A stretch of DNA of 64,000 nucleotides from Rhizobacter koreensis. Its GTDB lineage: Bacteria; Pseudomonadota; Gammaproteobacteria; Burkholderiales; Burkholderiaceae_C. Below, piece after piece: positions 1 through 7,784 of the stretch. The DNA lies in NCBI RefSeq assembly GCF_013366375.1, contig NZ_JABWMJ010000013.1, positions 79,824 to 143,823 of the forward strand, read 5' to 3'. Positions within the stretch are counted from its first letter, which is position 1; each line of letters opens with the position of its first letter. A model generated the notes under the pieces. That model searched no databases and had not been told where the DNA came from. It worked only from the letters and a program-made list of their open reading frames with translations. The translations under genes and the position numbers were made by a program.

Positions 1-676
1 CGTCGACGAGCGCCGCCAGGTCGGTGCCCTGCATCCGGCGCACCGACAGGAATTCCTCCTGCGCGGCGATCCAGTCCGGCACGTACAGATCGACGAGGGG
101 CTGCCCCTTGGCGACGTGATCGAGCGTCGCGCGTACGTGCAGCCGCTCGACGTAGCCCGTCGCCCGCGCCTGCACGATGGCCTGGTCGCGCTCGTTGAAG
201 GCGATGCTGCCGACCGCCGCCACCTGCGGCGACAGCTTGCCTTCGGTGACTTCGGCCGTGCGAATGCCGAGCTTCTGCTGGATGCGCGGGCTGACGGTGA
301 CCTTGCCCTGATCCGAGTCGCCGTCCGCGTACACCGGCGACATCATCATGTCCATGAACGGCGACTTCCCCGGCTTGTCGAACTTGCTCGCCGGCACCAT
401 CGGGTCGTGGTAGTAGAGAATCTTCTTGCCGGTCCTCGGGTCGACGTCCCCGGCTTTCAATCCGGCCTGCATGTGGCGCCGTGTGGCGTCTTCTCCTCCT
501 TCGACACCGGCAGGCACGCCACCGCTCGGCGCGGCAGAGGCGGTGCCCGCGCCCGCGGCGTTGGCGGCCGCGCTCATGCCGGCGCCGCGCTGCATGCCGA
601 GCCTGTACATGGCGTAACCCGCGGCGACGAACAGGAGGGCGACGCAAAGGACGATCACGAAAGGTTTGCGTTTCAC
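1..676 (-). CDS. cusB: RND efflux periplasmic adaptor, CusB type (partial, runs off left edge)
   Basis: Membrane-fusion subunit that would join an inner-membrane heavy-metal pump to the outer-membrane channel encoded just upstream. Only about 225 N-terminal residues are in the window. The start is a GTG at 676 whose GTGA overlaps the stop of the channel gene, so the two are translationally coupled. Visible parts are a membrane anchor (residues 6-25), a Gly/Ala-rich linker (30-60), and a heavy-metal-binding domain at about 84-116 with KKILYYHDPM and a Met cluster FMDMMMSPVY. The beginning of the adaptor core follows (KLGIRTAEV). The metal-binding domain and Met cluster favour Cu/Ag; that substrate call is inference. 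The pump gene is expected beyond the left edge. Confidence 0.9.
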   Translation of the reverse strand, partial: MKRKPFVIVLCVALLFVAAGYAMYRLGMQRGAGMSAAANAAGAGTASAAPSGGVPAGVEGGEDATRRHMQAGLKAGDVDPRTGKKILYYHDPMVPASKFDKPGKSPFMDMMMSPVYADGDSDQGKVTVSPRIQQKLGIRTAEVTEGKLSPQVAAVGSIAFNERDQAIVQARATGYVERLHVRATLDHVAKGQPLVDLYVPDWIAAQEEFLSVRRMQGTDLAALVD

Positions 677-1974
677 TTGCTTTGTCCCTCGTTCGTCATA
701 GTGTTGCGGGCAGCGGTGTGGTCCTGCGGGACGAGGTAGTTCAGCTGGGCCCACACGCGGGCCGTCTCCATGGCCAGGCCAAGCCGCTCCAGCCGCGTGT
801 CGATCTCGCCGCGCCGTGCCTCCAGAACGGCCGCCAGGGCTCCCGCGCCACCACGGTACGCTGCGATAGAAGCCCGCGTGCGCTCGGTGGCCAGAGGGAT
901 CAAGGACCGGTCGTAGCGCTCGAGTCGTTCGAGATCGCTACGCCACTCCTGCAGCATCGCAAGTGCATCGGCGACGTGCATGCGCGTCGTCTCCTCGCGC
1001 TCGGCACGCATCTGTTCGACCATCGCCAGCTTGGCGGCGAGCTCGCGGTCCTGACGATTCGCCTGATCCCACTGCAGCGGAATGGCGACATTGACTGACA
1101 CCATGTTCGAGTACGCCGGCCCACGCTGGCTGTACATCAGCTCGACGCTCACGTCGGTCGTCTTGTTCGCGCGTGCAACCTCGGCGTCTGCCTGCGCCAG
1201 CGCCTCTCGCCTGAACAACACGACGATCTCGGGATGGTGCGTCAGTTGGCTTTCGAGGTCTTCGGGACGGAGGCTGACGGTCTGTACGGAAGGTGGCGAG
1301 GACGCCAGTTCATCCGCGCCAGACGTGCCGATCCATCGACCGAGCTGGGTCATGGCGGTGGCGATCTGGCGCCCGTTCCGTGCGAGGCGATCCTCGATCA
1401 GTTCGACGGCGGCACGTGCGGCAAACACGTCCGCTTGCGAACCCTTGCCCCCGCGGTAGGCCGATTCGGCCGCCTCGATCGGCAGCCTGGCTTCGTCGCG
1501 CTGCGCGATGAGCACGTCGCGCATGCGTTCCTGGTAGTAGCGGTCCAGCCAGGCGATCGCCGTGTCGCGCCTGAGGTTGGTCACCGCCAGGGCGCGGTTG
1601 GCCTCGGCGACCTCGGCTTCGCGCTCGAAGCGGGACGCTCGCGCCTTGAGCTTGCCGTCGCGGGTGAACTCCTGCATGACGCCGACCGAGCGCATGGTCA
1701 TGAAGTCGTTCGTCAGGCTGAAGCGATCGGGGCCGTTGATCGGCAGGTTGTTGATTCCCGCCTTCAGCGTCGGATCTGGTCGCTGGCCCGCTGCCACGGC
1801 CATGTGGCGCGAAGCGCTTGCGGAGGCCTCCTGGGCGGTCACGAGCCGCGACCGTTCCTGGGCGAGGCGCAATGCCTGGTCCAGCGTCAGGGGACTCGCG
1901 GCATGTGAGTGAAGTGCCCAGGCGATCAGCAGCAACAGCGCTGGGCGCAGGCGGCGCAGTGAACGAACGAACAT
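673..1974 (-). CDS. cusC: TolC-family outer-membrane efflux channel, CusC/CzcC type
   Basis: Outer-membrane channel of the tripartite metal efflux system whose adaptor follows. The product is 433 aa. I chose the ATG at 1974 because it starts a signal peptide (MFVRSLRRLRPALLLLIAWA) directly followed by mature sequence; an in-frame GTG-type extension upstream lacks a signal sequence. The body shows the long helical TolC repeats, beginning SPLTLDQALRLAQE, the usual opening of this family. It overlaps the downstream cusB by 4 bp. No lipobox is seen, unlike the lipoprotein TolC paralogue at 32936-34378. Confidence 0.9.
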   Translation of the reverse strand: MFVRSLRRLRPALLLLIAWALHSHAASPLTLDQALRLAQERSRLVTAQEASASASRHMAVAAGQRPDPTLKAGINNLPINGPDRFSLTNDFMTMRSVGVMQEFTRDGKLKARASRFEREAEVAEANRALAVTNLRRDTAIAWLDRYYQERMRDVLIAQRDEARLPIEAAESAYRGGKGSQADVFAARAAVELIEDRLARNGRQIATAMTQLGRWIGTSGADELASSPPSVQTVSLRPEDLESQLTHHPEIVVLFRREALAQADAEVARANKTTDVSVELMYSQRGPAYSNMVSVNVAIPLQWDQANRQDRELAAKLAMVEQMRAEREETTRMHVADALAMLQEWRSDLERLERYDRSLIPLATERTRASIAAYRGGAGALAAVLEARRGEIDTRLERLGLAMETARVWAQLNYLVPQDHTAARNTMTNEGQSK

Positions 1975-2084
1975 GAAATCTCCAGATGACGGCTCGGTCG
2001 AGGTCGCGCACGAGCCATGCGCGCGACCGGACATGCCGACGCTGACCTGGCGGTCAAGCGCTCAGCAGATGAGGCGGCTGGAGA

Positions 2085-2498
2085 TCAAATACGCAAGCAG
2101 CAGTGCCGGATCGCGATCGGCGGTGCAGTCGTCCGCTGCAAGAGGAAAGCCTCTTCGGTGACTGCGCTGGGAGTCAGCAGAGCCGGCTCCATGAAAGCCG
2201 GCAACACCATGAGCAGAACGACCACCGGTCCGGCCGTTCGGACTTCATGCTTATCGAGCGACGACTTGGCGTCCTGGCAGTGGGTATGGCACAGCGCCGG
2301 GGCGCTGGAATCGGGCTGGCCGCAATCAGCCATGTCCAGCCCCCCATCCGCTGTGCCCGCCGACATGGGCGGCAAATGCTCGTTTCCGGGCTGGAGAGCC
2401 GGGCACGCGTGGGATGCGACCGCCAACTGCATGAACAGCATGCTGAACAGCGCGATCAGCACGGTCACGACACGATGTTTGCTGGAGAGCCGGAACAC
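2085..2498 (-). CDS. Small secreted Cys/His protein of a metal-resistance locus
   Basis: Uncharacterised 137-aa protein that stands first in the cusC-cusB operon, 110 bp upstream of cusC. It has an N-terminal signal or anchor segment (about residues 8-28, VVTVLIALFSMLFMQLAVA), a Cys/His motif CHTHCQD near residue 70, a second hydrophobic segment VVVLLMVLPAF near 90, and a C-terminal tail TTAPPIAIRHCCLRI with a Cys pair. The start is a GTG at 2498. The position and the soft metal-binding residues suggest an exported metal-binding accessory or leader protein; this is inference. It differs from the ERPPR-tail family found elsewhere in the window. Confidence 0.65.
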   Translation of the reverse strand: MFRLSSKHRVVTVLIALFSMLFMQLAVASHACPALQPGNEHLPPMSAGTADGGLDMADCGQPDSSAPALCHTHCQDAKSSLDKHEVRTAGPVVVLLMVLPAFMEPALLTPSAVTEEAFLLQRTTAPPIAIRHCCLRI

Positions 2499-2529
2499 AG
2501 GGATGATGTCGGTAAGGACGTCGTTGATC

Positions 2530-2676
2530 TTACCTCCGAGAGCCGATAAGCGCCGTGCCGATGAAGCCGGTCACCCCCGTCAGTAGCACGACCCTCTGGC
2601 CGGACGCCGCACCTGCGCCGGTGCTTTCGGAAGCCGAGGCGCCTTTCCCGTCCGGTCTGCCGGGCTCCTTGGACAC
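2530..2676 (-). pseudogene. Remnant of an NAD-dependent epimerase/SDR protein
   Basis: A 48-codon frame beginning with GTG at 2676 encodes VVLLTGVTGFIGTALIG, the N-terminal strand and glycine-rich loop of a Rossmann-fold epimerase/dehydratase. It then stops at TAA after five more residues. A functional enzyme would be about 300 aa. The remainder is absent, so this is a truncated leftover. The Ala/Gly/Ser-rich stretch before the Rossmann motif may be foreign. Family identity rests on the single GVTGFIG motif. Confidence 0.55.
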
Positions 2677-2739
2677 CTATCCGTGTTGCATTAAGTAGTG
2701 GGACTGAGTTCTTGTCACCTACGCTGTCCGCTCCGCTTC

Positions 2740-2760
2740 GGATCACGCCAATCGTGATCC
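2740..2760. terminator. Perfect 8-bp inverted repeat, possible terminator
   Basis: GGATCACG and CGTGATCC are separated by the 5-base loop CCAAT. It lies about 105 bp downstream of the last gene (DUF411) of the minus-strand operon. It has no U-tract on either strand, so Rho-independent termination is not certain; it could also stabilise an RNA 3' end. Confidence 0.35.
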
Positions 2761-2864
2761 GGGCCCGGCGCCACTGCATGCAACACATTCCACTCCGGCG
2801 AATCACGGGTCGCGCTCCGGCTCGGAACCCGGGTCCCCCCAGACCCCTTCGGCTCCGCGGATGT

Positions 2865-3308
2865 TCAGAACGTGCCGAAGACATTCGGGTTGGCATTCGG
2901 TGCGGGCTCCAGGGCATACACCTGCAGCGGCTTGGATTTGGGGCCTTCCATACCCGGCGCGCCAACGGGCATGCCGGGTAGTGCCAGGCCTTTGATCTTT
3001 GGGCGCTCCTGCAGCAAGCGGTGCACGAACTGCGCCGGCACCAGCCCCTCGACCACATAGCCCTGCAGCAGTGCCGTGTGGCAGCCCTCGAGCTTTTCCG
3101 GAATACCGTGACGCTGCTTGACCAATGCCATGTCGGTGGTGCTCACCAGCTCGACCTTGAAGCCGTGCTGCTCGAGGTGCTTCGCATACAGATCGCAGCA
3201 GAAGCAGCTCGGGTTCTTGAACAGCTTGACGGGAATGGCAGCCGCCATGGCGGCGCCTTGCAAGGTCAGCGCGAATACGGCGACGGCAATTCTGCTGGCG
3301 GTTTTCAT
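2865..3308 (-). CDS. DUF411 metal-binding periplasmic protein
   Basis: The 147-aa exported protein belongs to the DUF411 (CopG-like) family often found in copper/silver clusters. It has a signal peptide ending near MAAA (residues 1-22) followed by a thioredoxin-like CxCC-containing segment, KNPSCFCCDLYAKHLEQHGF. A CH pair (EGCHTAL) and a C-terminal MPVGAPGMEG stretch are typical of the family. The start ATG at 3308 overlaps the stop of the cytochrome c gene upstream (ATGA). It is the last gene of the six-gene coupled operon 5410-2865. Function in metal binding or redox is inferred from family and context. Confidence 0.85.
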   Translation of the reverse strand: MKTASRIAVAVFALTLQGAAMAAAIPVKLFKNPSCFCCDLYAKHLEQHGFKVELVSTTDMALVKQRHGIPEKLEGCHTALLQGYVVEGLVPAQFVHRLLQERPKIKGLALPGMPVGAPGMEGPKSKPLQVYALEPAPNANPNVFGTF

Positions 3309-3775
3309 CGGTTTTTCCTTTCGGTTGTGAGAGCTGGAACAGTCGTGGGGACGGGAGCCCTGCGGCTCTCCTCGCGCTGGAACGCCCGCTGCTTCGGGGT
3401 CCACTGTGTTTTCAGGTACTCGATCACGTCGTGAATCTCCTGAGCCGTCAGAGTCTGCTCGAACGCCGGCATCGTGAGCCGCTGGGTCTTGTTGAAGGGG
3501 TCGCGCCAGCCCTTAGCAACGATGCGATAAAGCATCGCGTCGCTGTGCTTCCAGGTGTGGCCGCTGCGGTCGTGCGGCGGCGCCGGCAACTCGCCGTCAG
3601 CATTCGGCCGTTCCCAAGCGAGCTGACCCTCGGCACGCAAGCCGTGGCAGGCAGCGCACTGGGCCTCGTAGATGCGCCGGCCGGGCTCGATGCGTTCCGC
3701 ACGCTCACCTGTCACGCCGGCCCATGTCGGCTGGACGACGACTCCGAAGGCCGCGAGCAGCAACGCGCTACGCAT
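3305..3775 (-). CDS. Monohaem cytochrome c, periplasmic
   Basis: Product of about 156 aa with a signal peptide (MRSALLLAAFGVVVQPTWA) and one haem-binding motif CAACH near residue 42. The likely axial Met lies in RLTMPAFEQ. It is a class I cytochrome c with the usual C-terminal helix EIHDVIEYLKTQW. I chose the ATG at 3775, which overlaps the end of the upstream BNR gene by 8 bp, because an upstream extension would be Arg/Ser-rich and lack a signal. It is flanked by the BNR protein and DUF411, so an electron-transfer role in copper handling is likely but not shown. Confidence 0.85.
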   Translation of the reverse strand: MRSALLLAAFGVVVQPTWAGVTGERAERIEPGRRIYEAQCAACHGLRAEGQLAWERPNADGELPAPPHDRSGHTWKHSDAMLYRIVAKGWRDPFNKTQRLTMPAFEQTLTAQEIHDVIEYLKTQWTPKQRAFQREESRRAPVPTTVPALTTERKNR

Positions 3776-4643
3776 CGATGCGCTCCCAACCGACGCTCGT
3801 GCGGCGCAGAACCGCATCCCCTGCCACGGCGTAGACCGTGCTGTCCCGCGCAAATGCGAGTGCATCGACCCGCGTGCCGGGGCCGGAGAGCCGAGCCCAG
3901 GCCTGCCCTGCGTCCAGGCTCTCGTAGACGCCCTCTCGCGTGCTCGCGACGACACGGGTCGGGTTCTGCGGGTCGTAGCTGATCGCCTTTGCGGGCCCGG
4001 GCAGCTCGCCTGTGGAGCGCCAGCCGCAGAAGCAGTCCATCGAGAGGCGCACGCCCTGCAGGCCGGCGGTCAAGAGCCAGCCAGTCTGCATGCTGTCAGC
4101 CATGTCCGAGTGCACGAAAGACGTGAGACCTCCGCGCGGCCCCGCATCCATCAGACGCCAGCGTTGTCCGGCGTCCTCGCTCCGGAAAATGCCACGCTCC
4201 GCGACGTAGGCGTAAACGGTATCTGCCTGTGTCGCGTGCGCCGCCACCGCGACGACGTCTTTCGAGGGCAGACCTCGAGCGGCTGCCTCCCAGCGACCAC
4301 CAGGGTCGGCGCGGCGCATCACACCGAGCCGCGGACCGGCGAGGTACAACGCGCCGCCTGCCGACACGCTCAGCGAAGCGATCCCGGCGCCCAACGGCAG
4401 CGATGGCGTGGGCACCTGGTCCCAGGAACGGCCGTCGTCGGCACTGCGCCATAACCTCTGTTCGCGCGCGCGGTACAGCGCGCCCGTCTTGCGGTCCGCG
4501 GCCATCGCGGAACCCGCGAACGCCGGGGCCGCGTGAAGCGGCTTGCTAAAGATCACGGCCCCGCCGCCGAGCAGCGTCAGTGCACGGCGCCGCGACACAC
4601 GAACGGGACCCTTGGCGGGGTCCTCAATAAGTTCGCTTTTCAT
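3768..4643 (-). CDS. Tat-exported BNR/Asp-box repeat protein
   Basis: The 291-aa protein has a twin-arginine signal (VSRRRALTLLGGG) and a beta-propeller body. Three Asp-box motifs are visible: SADDGRSW, SEDAGQRW and SLDAGQAW. Such YCF48/WD40-like propellers usually act as assembly or binding scaffolds rather than enzymes. A CFCGW segment near residue 205 adds a Cys pair. The ATG at 4643 overlaps the stop of the small membrane protein gene before it. In this operon it may help assemble the cytochrome c or a copper site; that is inference. Confidence 0.8.
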   Translation of the reverse strand: MKSELIEDPAKGPVRVSRRRALTLLGGGAVIFSKPLHAAPAFAGSAMAADRKTGALYRAREQRLWRSADDGRSWDQVPTPSLPLGAGIASLSVSAGGALYLAGPRLGVMRRADPGGRWEAAARGLPSKDVVAVAAHATQADTVYAYVAERGIFRSEDAGQRWRLMDAGPRGGLTSFVHSDMADSMQTGWLLTAGLQGVRLSMDCFCGWRSTGELPGPAKAISYDPQNPTRVVASTREGVYESLDAGQAWARLSGPGTRVDALAFARDSTVYAVAGDAVLRRTSVGWERIDA

Positions 4644-4774
4644 CGCTTGTCTCGCTTGTCAAAGAACAGGTACTTCACGGCAGCGGCGGTCACCAGCACG
4701 AGCGCGAGGATCACGAGCAGGCAGAGCAGACCCATTCCCACGGCCATCGTGGAACCCATGCCGTTCATCATCAT
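4640..4774 (-). CDS. Small single-TM membrane protein
   Basis: The 44-aa peptide starts with MMMNGMGSTMAVGMG and continues into one transmembrane helix (LLCLLVILALVLVTAAAV), ending in a charged tail FFDKRDKR. A GAGGTG ribosome-binding site lies 5 bases before the ATG at 4774. It overlaps the next gene by ATGA and follows the previous stop by 7 bp. The Met-rich N-terminus would face the periplasm and could bind Cu(I). No family name is assigned. Confidence 0.65.
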   Translation of the reverse strand: MMMNGMGSTMAVGMGLLCLLVILALVLVTAAAVKYLFFDKRDKR

Positions 4775-4781
4775 TGACACC

Positions 4782-5075
4782 TCAACGCTCCTTCGGCACG
4801 GTCGCAGGCACGACATCCGCGTTGACGCCATCTGCGCCCTTGCCCGTGTGGCATGAACCACCCCTGCGGGGGCTCATGCAGAGGCCAAGGCCGCACATGA
4901 CGGCGCAGGGCAGGAGCGACACGATCACTGAGGCCGCGCCAATCGCGCTGAGCCAGGGCCAGCTCCAGATCAGCGCACTGGCCGACGCGAAGGCGGCGAT
5001 GCTCACCCAGGTCCAGCGCGAACGCAGCCAGGGTCGCGAAGCGCCGACAAGACCGCCGAGGCTGGCGGTGTTCAT
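4782..5075 (-). CDS. Two-TM membrane protein with Cys-rich C-terminus
   Basis: The 97-aa protein has two predicted membrane segments (WVSIAAFASASALIWSW and AIGAASVIVSLLPCAVMCGLG). A Cys-containing tail (CGLGLCMSPRRGGSCH) follows. The ATG at 5075 overlaps the stop of the Met-rich gene before it (ATGA). Small proteins of this shape are common in copper/silver operons, but I do not recognise a characterised family. A metal-relay role is inference from the four Cys residues near the membrane face. Confidence 0.65.
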   Translation of the reverse strand: MNTASLGGLVGASRPWLRSRWTWVSIAAFASASALIWSWPWLSAIGAASVIVSLLPCAVMCGLGLCMSPRRGGSCHTGKGADGVNADVVPATVPKER

Positions 5076-5410
5076 GGCCTCTCCTTGATCCTCTCGGCGT
5101 AGCGCGCCGCGATCTCGCCCATCTTCTGCATCATCTCGGCGTGCATCTGGGCCTCGAGCTTCTCGTTGCCGGGCGGGAACTTCGGCGCGGTACCCATGCG
5201 CATGGCCATCCCCGCGCCGCCGCCGTCCATCATTGACTGGCACGCGCCCATCATCCCGTTGCCCATCATTCCCTTGCCCATCATTCCGTTGTGCATCGGC
5301 TTTTGATCGCCGGCCTGCGGAGCCGAGGCGTCAGCGGCGTACACCGCGCCCGCGAACGCGATCGCCGCGACGAGGACGAAGGGCTTGATTGCGAGGTGCT
5401 TGTTCAACAT
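5072..5410 (-). CDS. Met-rich periplasmic protein
   Basis: The 112-aa secreted protein heads the coupled operon 5410-2865. After a signal peptide (FVLVAAIAFAGAVYA) there is a tandem Met repeat with three MMG-type units (NGMMGKGMMGNGMMG) followed by CQSMMDGG. A helical C-terminus (AQMHAEMMQKMGEIAARYAERIKE) follows. Met-rich repeats bind Cu(I) or Ag(I) in known periplasmic proteins. I chose the ATG at 5410, with CAAGGAG 9 bases upstream. It is likely a periplasmic copper buffer or chaperone; specificity is not shown. Confidence 0.75.
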   Translation of the reverse strand: MLNKHLAIKPFVLVAAIAFAGAVYAADASAPQAGDQKPMHNGMMGKGMMGNGMMGACQSMMDGGGAGMAMRMGTAPKFPPGNEKLEAQMHAEMMQKMGEIAARYAERIKERP

Positions 5411-5564
5411 GTCGAACTCCTTGTCAGTGAGGTGAAAGTGAGCGCGGCAGCGCTCGGTGGAGGGAAGCAAGAAAAGGTGTCGGGCCGCTCCAAGCCGATC
5501 ACACGCTCGCGCCTGCAGCCCGCCAGCAGCGCCGTGGCGAGGCCTATAACGAGTCGGCGCTGCC

Positions 5565-6038
5565 TCATCGCGAATGCTCGACGGGCGCAGCTGTGCGGAT
5601 GGGCACGATGACTTGAAGGGTCCGCCGCCGCCCCTGCGCGTCGGCGACCGTCAACTCGAGAGGGATCGATTCACCCGCCCGCAGGGGCTGCCGGAGGTCC
5701 AGCAGCATCGCATGCGTCCCGCTGGGCGCGAGGTGCACCACTTCACCGGGGGGCAGCGGCAGGGTCGCGAGTTCGCGCATGCGCATGATGTCGCCGTCAC
5801 GGGTCATCGAGTGCAGCTGCACAGAGGCGGCGGCGTCGCTGCGCAGGTCGGTCAGGGTGGCGCCTCTTTCGCTGCGGATGTCGAAGTACGCCCCGCCGAC
5901 TGACTGCCCGCGCACGGTGGGACGGGCCCAGGCAGCCGTGACCGTCACGTCCTCTGCGGCGAGCGCCAAGGAGGTCAGGCCAAATAGCGCCGCACTCAGG
6001 ACGGTGCTGCGGAGCTTCAGTTGGGCGCGTGCTTTCAT
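5565..6038 (-). CDS. PCu(A)C-family periplasmic copper chaperone
   Basis: The 157-aa protein has a signal peptide (STVLSAALFGLTSLALA) and the PCu(A)C fold. It carries the copper-site motif as scattered residues: HSM near 77, MRMRE near 86, and the HAMLLDL segment near 112. These match the family pattern H(M)x10Mx21HxM that binds Cu(I) for delivery to oxidases. The ATG at 6038 begins a typical signal. It lies 155 bp upstream of the Met-rich operon and may share its promoter. Upstream DNA is a degraded thioredoxin-like gene. Confidence 0.85.
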   Translation of the reverse strand: MKARAQLKLRSTVLSAALFGLTSLALAAEDVTVTAAWARPTVRGQSVGGAYFDIRSERGATLTDLRSDAAASVQLHSMTRDGDIMRMRELATLPLPPGEVVHLAPSGTHAMLLDLRQPLRAGESIPLELTVADAQGRRRTLQVIVPIRTAAPVEHSR

Positions 6039-6041
6039 TCT

Positions 6042-6336
6042 TTTGTCGACGGTGGAAGTAATCGAGATAAATCGGCAGATCAGCTTCTGCACGTCGCGGC
6101 CGTCCAGCGCACCGGGGCGAGCTTGCGGGCCACTTCGCGGCCGGCGGTATCGACCAGCAGCGTCAGCGGGATGCCGCCCATTGCGAGTTGCGCGGCGACG
6201 TCGCCGGTGTTCACGTCGGGCTTCAGGTGCCGCAGGCCGGTGCTCTAAGAAGGGCCAACACAGGGTCCAGCCCACCGCAGTCGATCGGCAGCGCGACAAC
6301 CTCGAACGCAGGGCCGCCGAGCGCGGCGAAGGGCAT
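6042..6336 (-). pseudogene. Remnant of a TlpA/thioredoxin-like protein
   Basis: Translating the minus strand gives thioredoxin-fold pieces FEVVALPIDCGGLDPVLALL, then LRHLKPDVNTGDVAAQLAM, GGIPLTLLVDTAGREVARK and GALDGRDVQKLI. The GIPLTLLVD cis-Pro strand is diagnostic of TlpA-like disulfide or redox proteins. The pieces lie in different frames, with a shift after ARKLAP and another near 6247. The N-terminal CxxC domain is missing. It is joined directly to a cytochrome c fragment, so the locus is a mosaic of two damaged genes. Confidence 0.7.
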
Positions 6337-6565
6337 CGCTGTAGCGCCTGAAACCTTCAGCGGCACCGGCCTTTCGGCCCCACACATCGGCGAGACTGAG
6401 CCCGGTCAGGTGCCGGCCCGGCTTGAACGAGTGGGCACGCCATGCAGGCCTTTGCCGCCTTGGCACCGCGCCGCAGGTCGCCTGTGGCGTTCGCGCCGCA
6501 TGCGCCCAGGGCAAATGCAAGCGCAGCACCGCAATCGATGTGCGTCCCGAAAACGCGGAGTGCAT
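6337..6565 (-). pseudogene. Remnant of a cytochrome c with destroyed haem motif
   Basis: Starting at an ATG at 6565 the frame reads a Leu/Ala-rich signal-like region. In alternate frames it then gives GAKAAKACMAC and HSFKPGRHLTGLSLADVWGR, the haem motif and following loop of a class I cytochrome c. An extra C inside the CMACH codons shifts the frame and destroys the His ligand. The 3' half of the gene is replaced by the TlpA-like remnant. It is non-functional as read. Confidence 0.65.
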
Positions 6566-6635
6566 TTGCTCTCCTTTCGACCTACACGAGGTGCAGCCGA
6601 CCACGGGCGTGGGCCCGCGGAGGCATACGATATCG

Positions 6636-7055
6636 TCAGGCGAGGGAGCGAGGCGGGCGTTCGGGGGCGCCCGTGCAGAACGCGAGGCGCCGGGCGTGCT
6701 GAAGTGCGACCGGCAAGGTGGGTGTCACCGCCGCCAAGACGAGAGGCAGCGGCTGAGACGGTACCGCCACGACCGCACAGTGAGCCGAAAGCATGCATTT
6801 GCCGGCTGTGTGCTGCCCGTTAGTGCAGCCAGGCATGCCTTCGCAGTCGTCTGAAAATTGCTGCTGATCGTGTGCTTCGTGCTCGTGGTGAGCAACGGAA
6901 GCATGAGAGGCCATGTCGTGACCGGTCCGCACCGTCGACTGCGGTTGCGGCAAGCTCCCCGACGCAAACGCGAATCCGCCAGCAACCATGTTCCCCTGCA
7001 GCGGCAGGGCGAGCATCAGCAGCCAGAAGAGAGCGTTGCGAAAGAGCGTGTGCAC
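6636..7055 (-). CDS. Secreted Cys/His-rich protein with ERPPR tail (copy 1)
   Basis: The 139-aa protein belongs to a small-protein family present several times in this window. It has a signal peptide (LFWLLMLALPLQG), a His-rich segment (HHEHEAHDQ), Cys residues in CEGMPGCTNG and GKCMLSAHC, and a C-terminal tail APERPPRSLA. The start is a GTG at 7055 (MHTLFRNALFW). A -10-like TACAAT ends only about 8 bases upstream, so the mRNA may be leaderless. The layout resembles DUF2946-like proteins of copper loci. A metal-binding role is inferred. Confidence 0.7.
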   Translation of the reverse strand: MHTLFRNALFWLLMLALPLQGNMVAGGFAFASGSLPQPQSTVRTGHDMASHASVAHHEHEAHDQQQFSDDCEGMPGCTNGQHTAGKCMLSAHCAVVAVPSQPLPLVLAAVTPTLPVALQHARRLAFCTGAPERPPRSLA

Positions 7056-7460
7056 GAACTGATTGTAGGGCGTGGAGTGACTTACGCAGCGGACCCAGGT
7101 TACACACACGGCTCAACGCAGGACCACCGAACGTTGGAGTCGGAGCGCTAAGCGTCAGTTCCCTGATTGAGTCGAGAAAGACTCGGTTCGCACGCGTTCT
7201 GCCCGAGCCCGGCGTCTGGAGGGCCGAAGATTCCGTCGCTGAGGTAGCGTCCCGCAAGCGCCGAAGGCATGACTGTGTCGCCTACTCGTGAACGGACGCC
7301 GGCGACCGACGGCTCCCAGCCTGTTCTTGAATAGCCGACGCGGCCTCTTTGGGCCGCCGCCGGGCGCCCCCCGCGCCGATTCGAAACTGAGGCCACGCAC
7401 CTCCAAATCGGCGTCACTTGACATTCGCCGTTCCCGCCAGGTTTCCACTATACTTGTAGG
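7056..7460. other. Divergent intergenic region between copper and arsenic blocks
   Basis: No gene is supported here. It separates the minus-strand copper block from the plus-strand ars operon. A TATACT at 7450-7455 lies immediately upstream of the GTG of arsR, and a TACAAT lies upstream of the 7055 gene. TTGACA at about 7419 is too far from TATACT for a normal sigma-70 spacer. ArsR would be expected to bind in the last part of this gap, but no clear dyad was identified. Confidence 0.5.
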
Positions 7461-7784
7461 GTGGACGAATCAAGGATTGTGAAGTCGCTCGCGGCCCTAG
7501 CGCAACCGATTCGGTTGCAGGTGTTCCGCGCCTTGGTGGTCGCCGGCCAAGCCGGCATGACACCTGGAACGATGGCGCAGGGACTTGGCATCCCGCCGAA
7601 TACGCTTTCGTTCCACCTCAAGGAGCTCGCGAATGCGGGGCTCGTCACCCAGGAGCGCGTGAGCCGAAACATCGTCTACCGTGCCGCCTACGAGCAGATG
7701 AACGCCCTGCTCGGCTACCTCACCGAGAACTGCTGCCGAGGCGAGGCTTGCATGCCGGCCGACGCCGCAGTTGCGTGCTGCTGA
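7461..7784 (+). CDS. arsR: ArsR-family arsenite-responsive repressor
   Basis: The 107-aa winged-helix regulator controls the ars operon it heads. The recognition region reads PPNTLSFHLKELANAGLV (about residues 49-66). Arsenite-binding cysteines are C-terminal (ENCCRGEACMP near 90-100 and terminal CC) rather than in the classical alpha-3 ELCVC site. This resembles the variant ArsR group that binds As(III) at the dimer edge. The start is GTG at 7461. The stop TGA shares one base with the ATG of arsH, giving translational coupling. Autoregulation is expected. Confidence 0.93.
   Translation: MDESRIVKSLAALAQPIRLQVFRALVVAGQAGMTPGTMAQGLGIPPNTLSFHLKELANAGLVTQERVSRNIVYRAAYEQMNALLGYLTENCCRGEACMPADAAVACC

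Noticed and set aside
7416..7455. TTGACA ... TATACT as a normal arsR promoter
   Set aside because: The gap is about 25 bp, too long for sigma-70 and without a MerR-type dyad.
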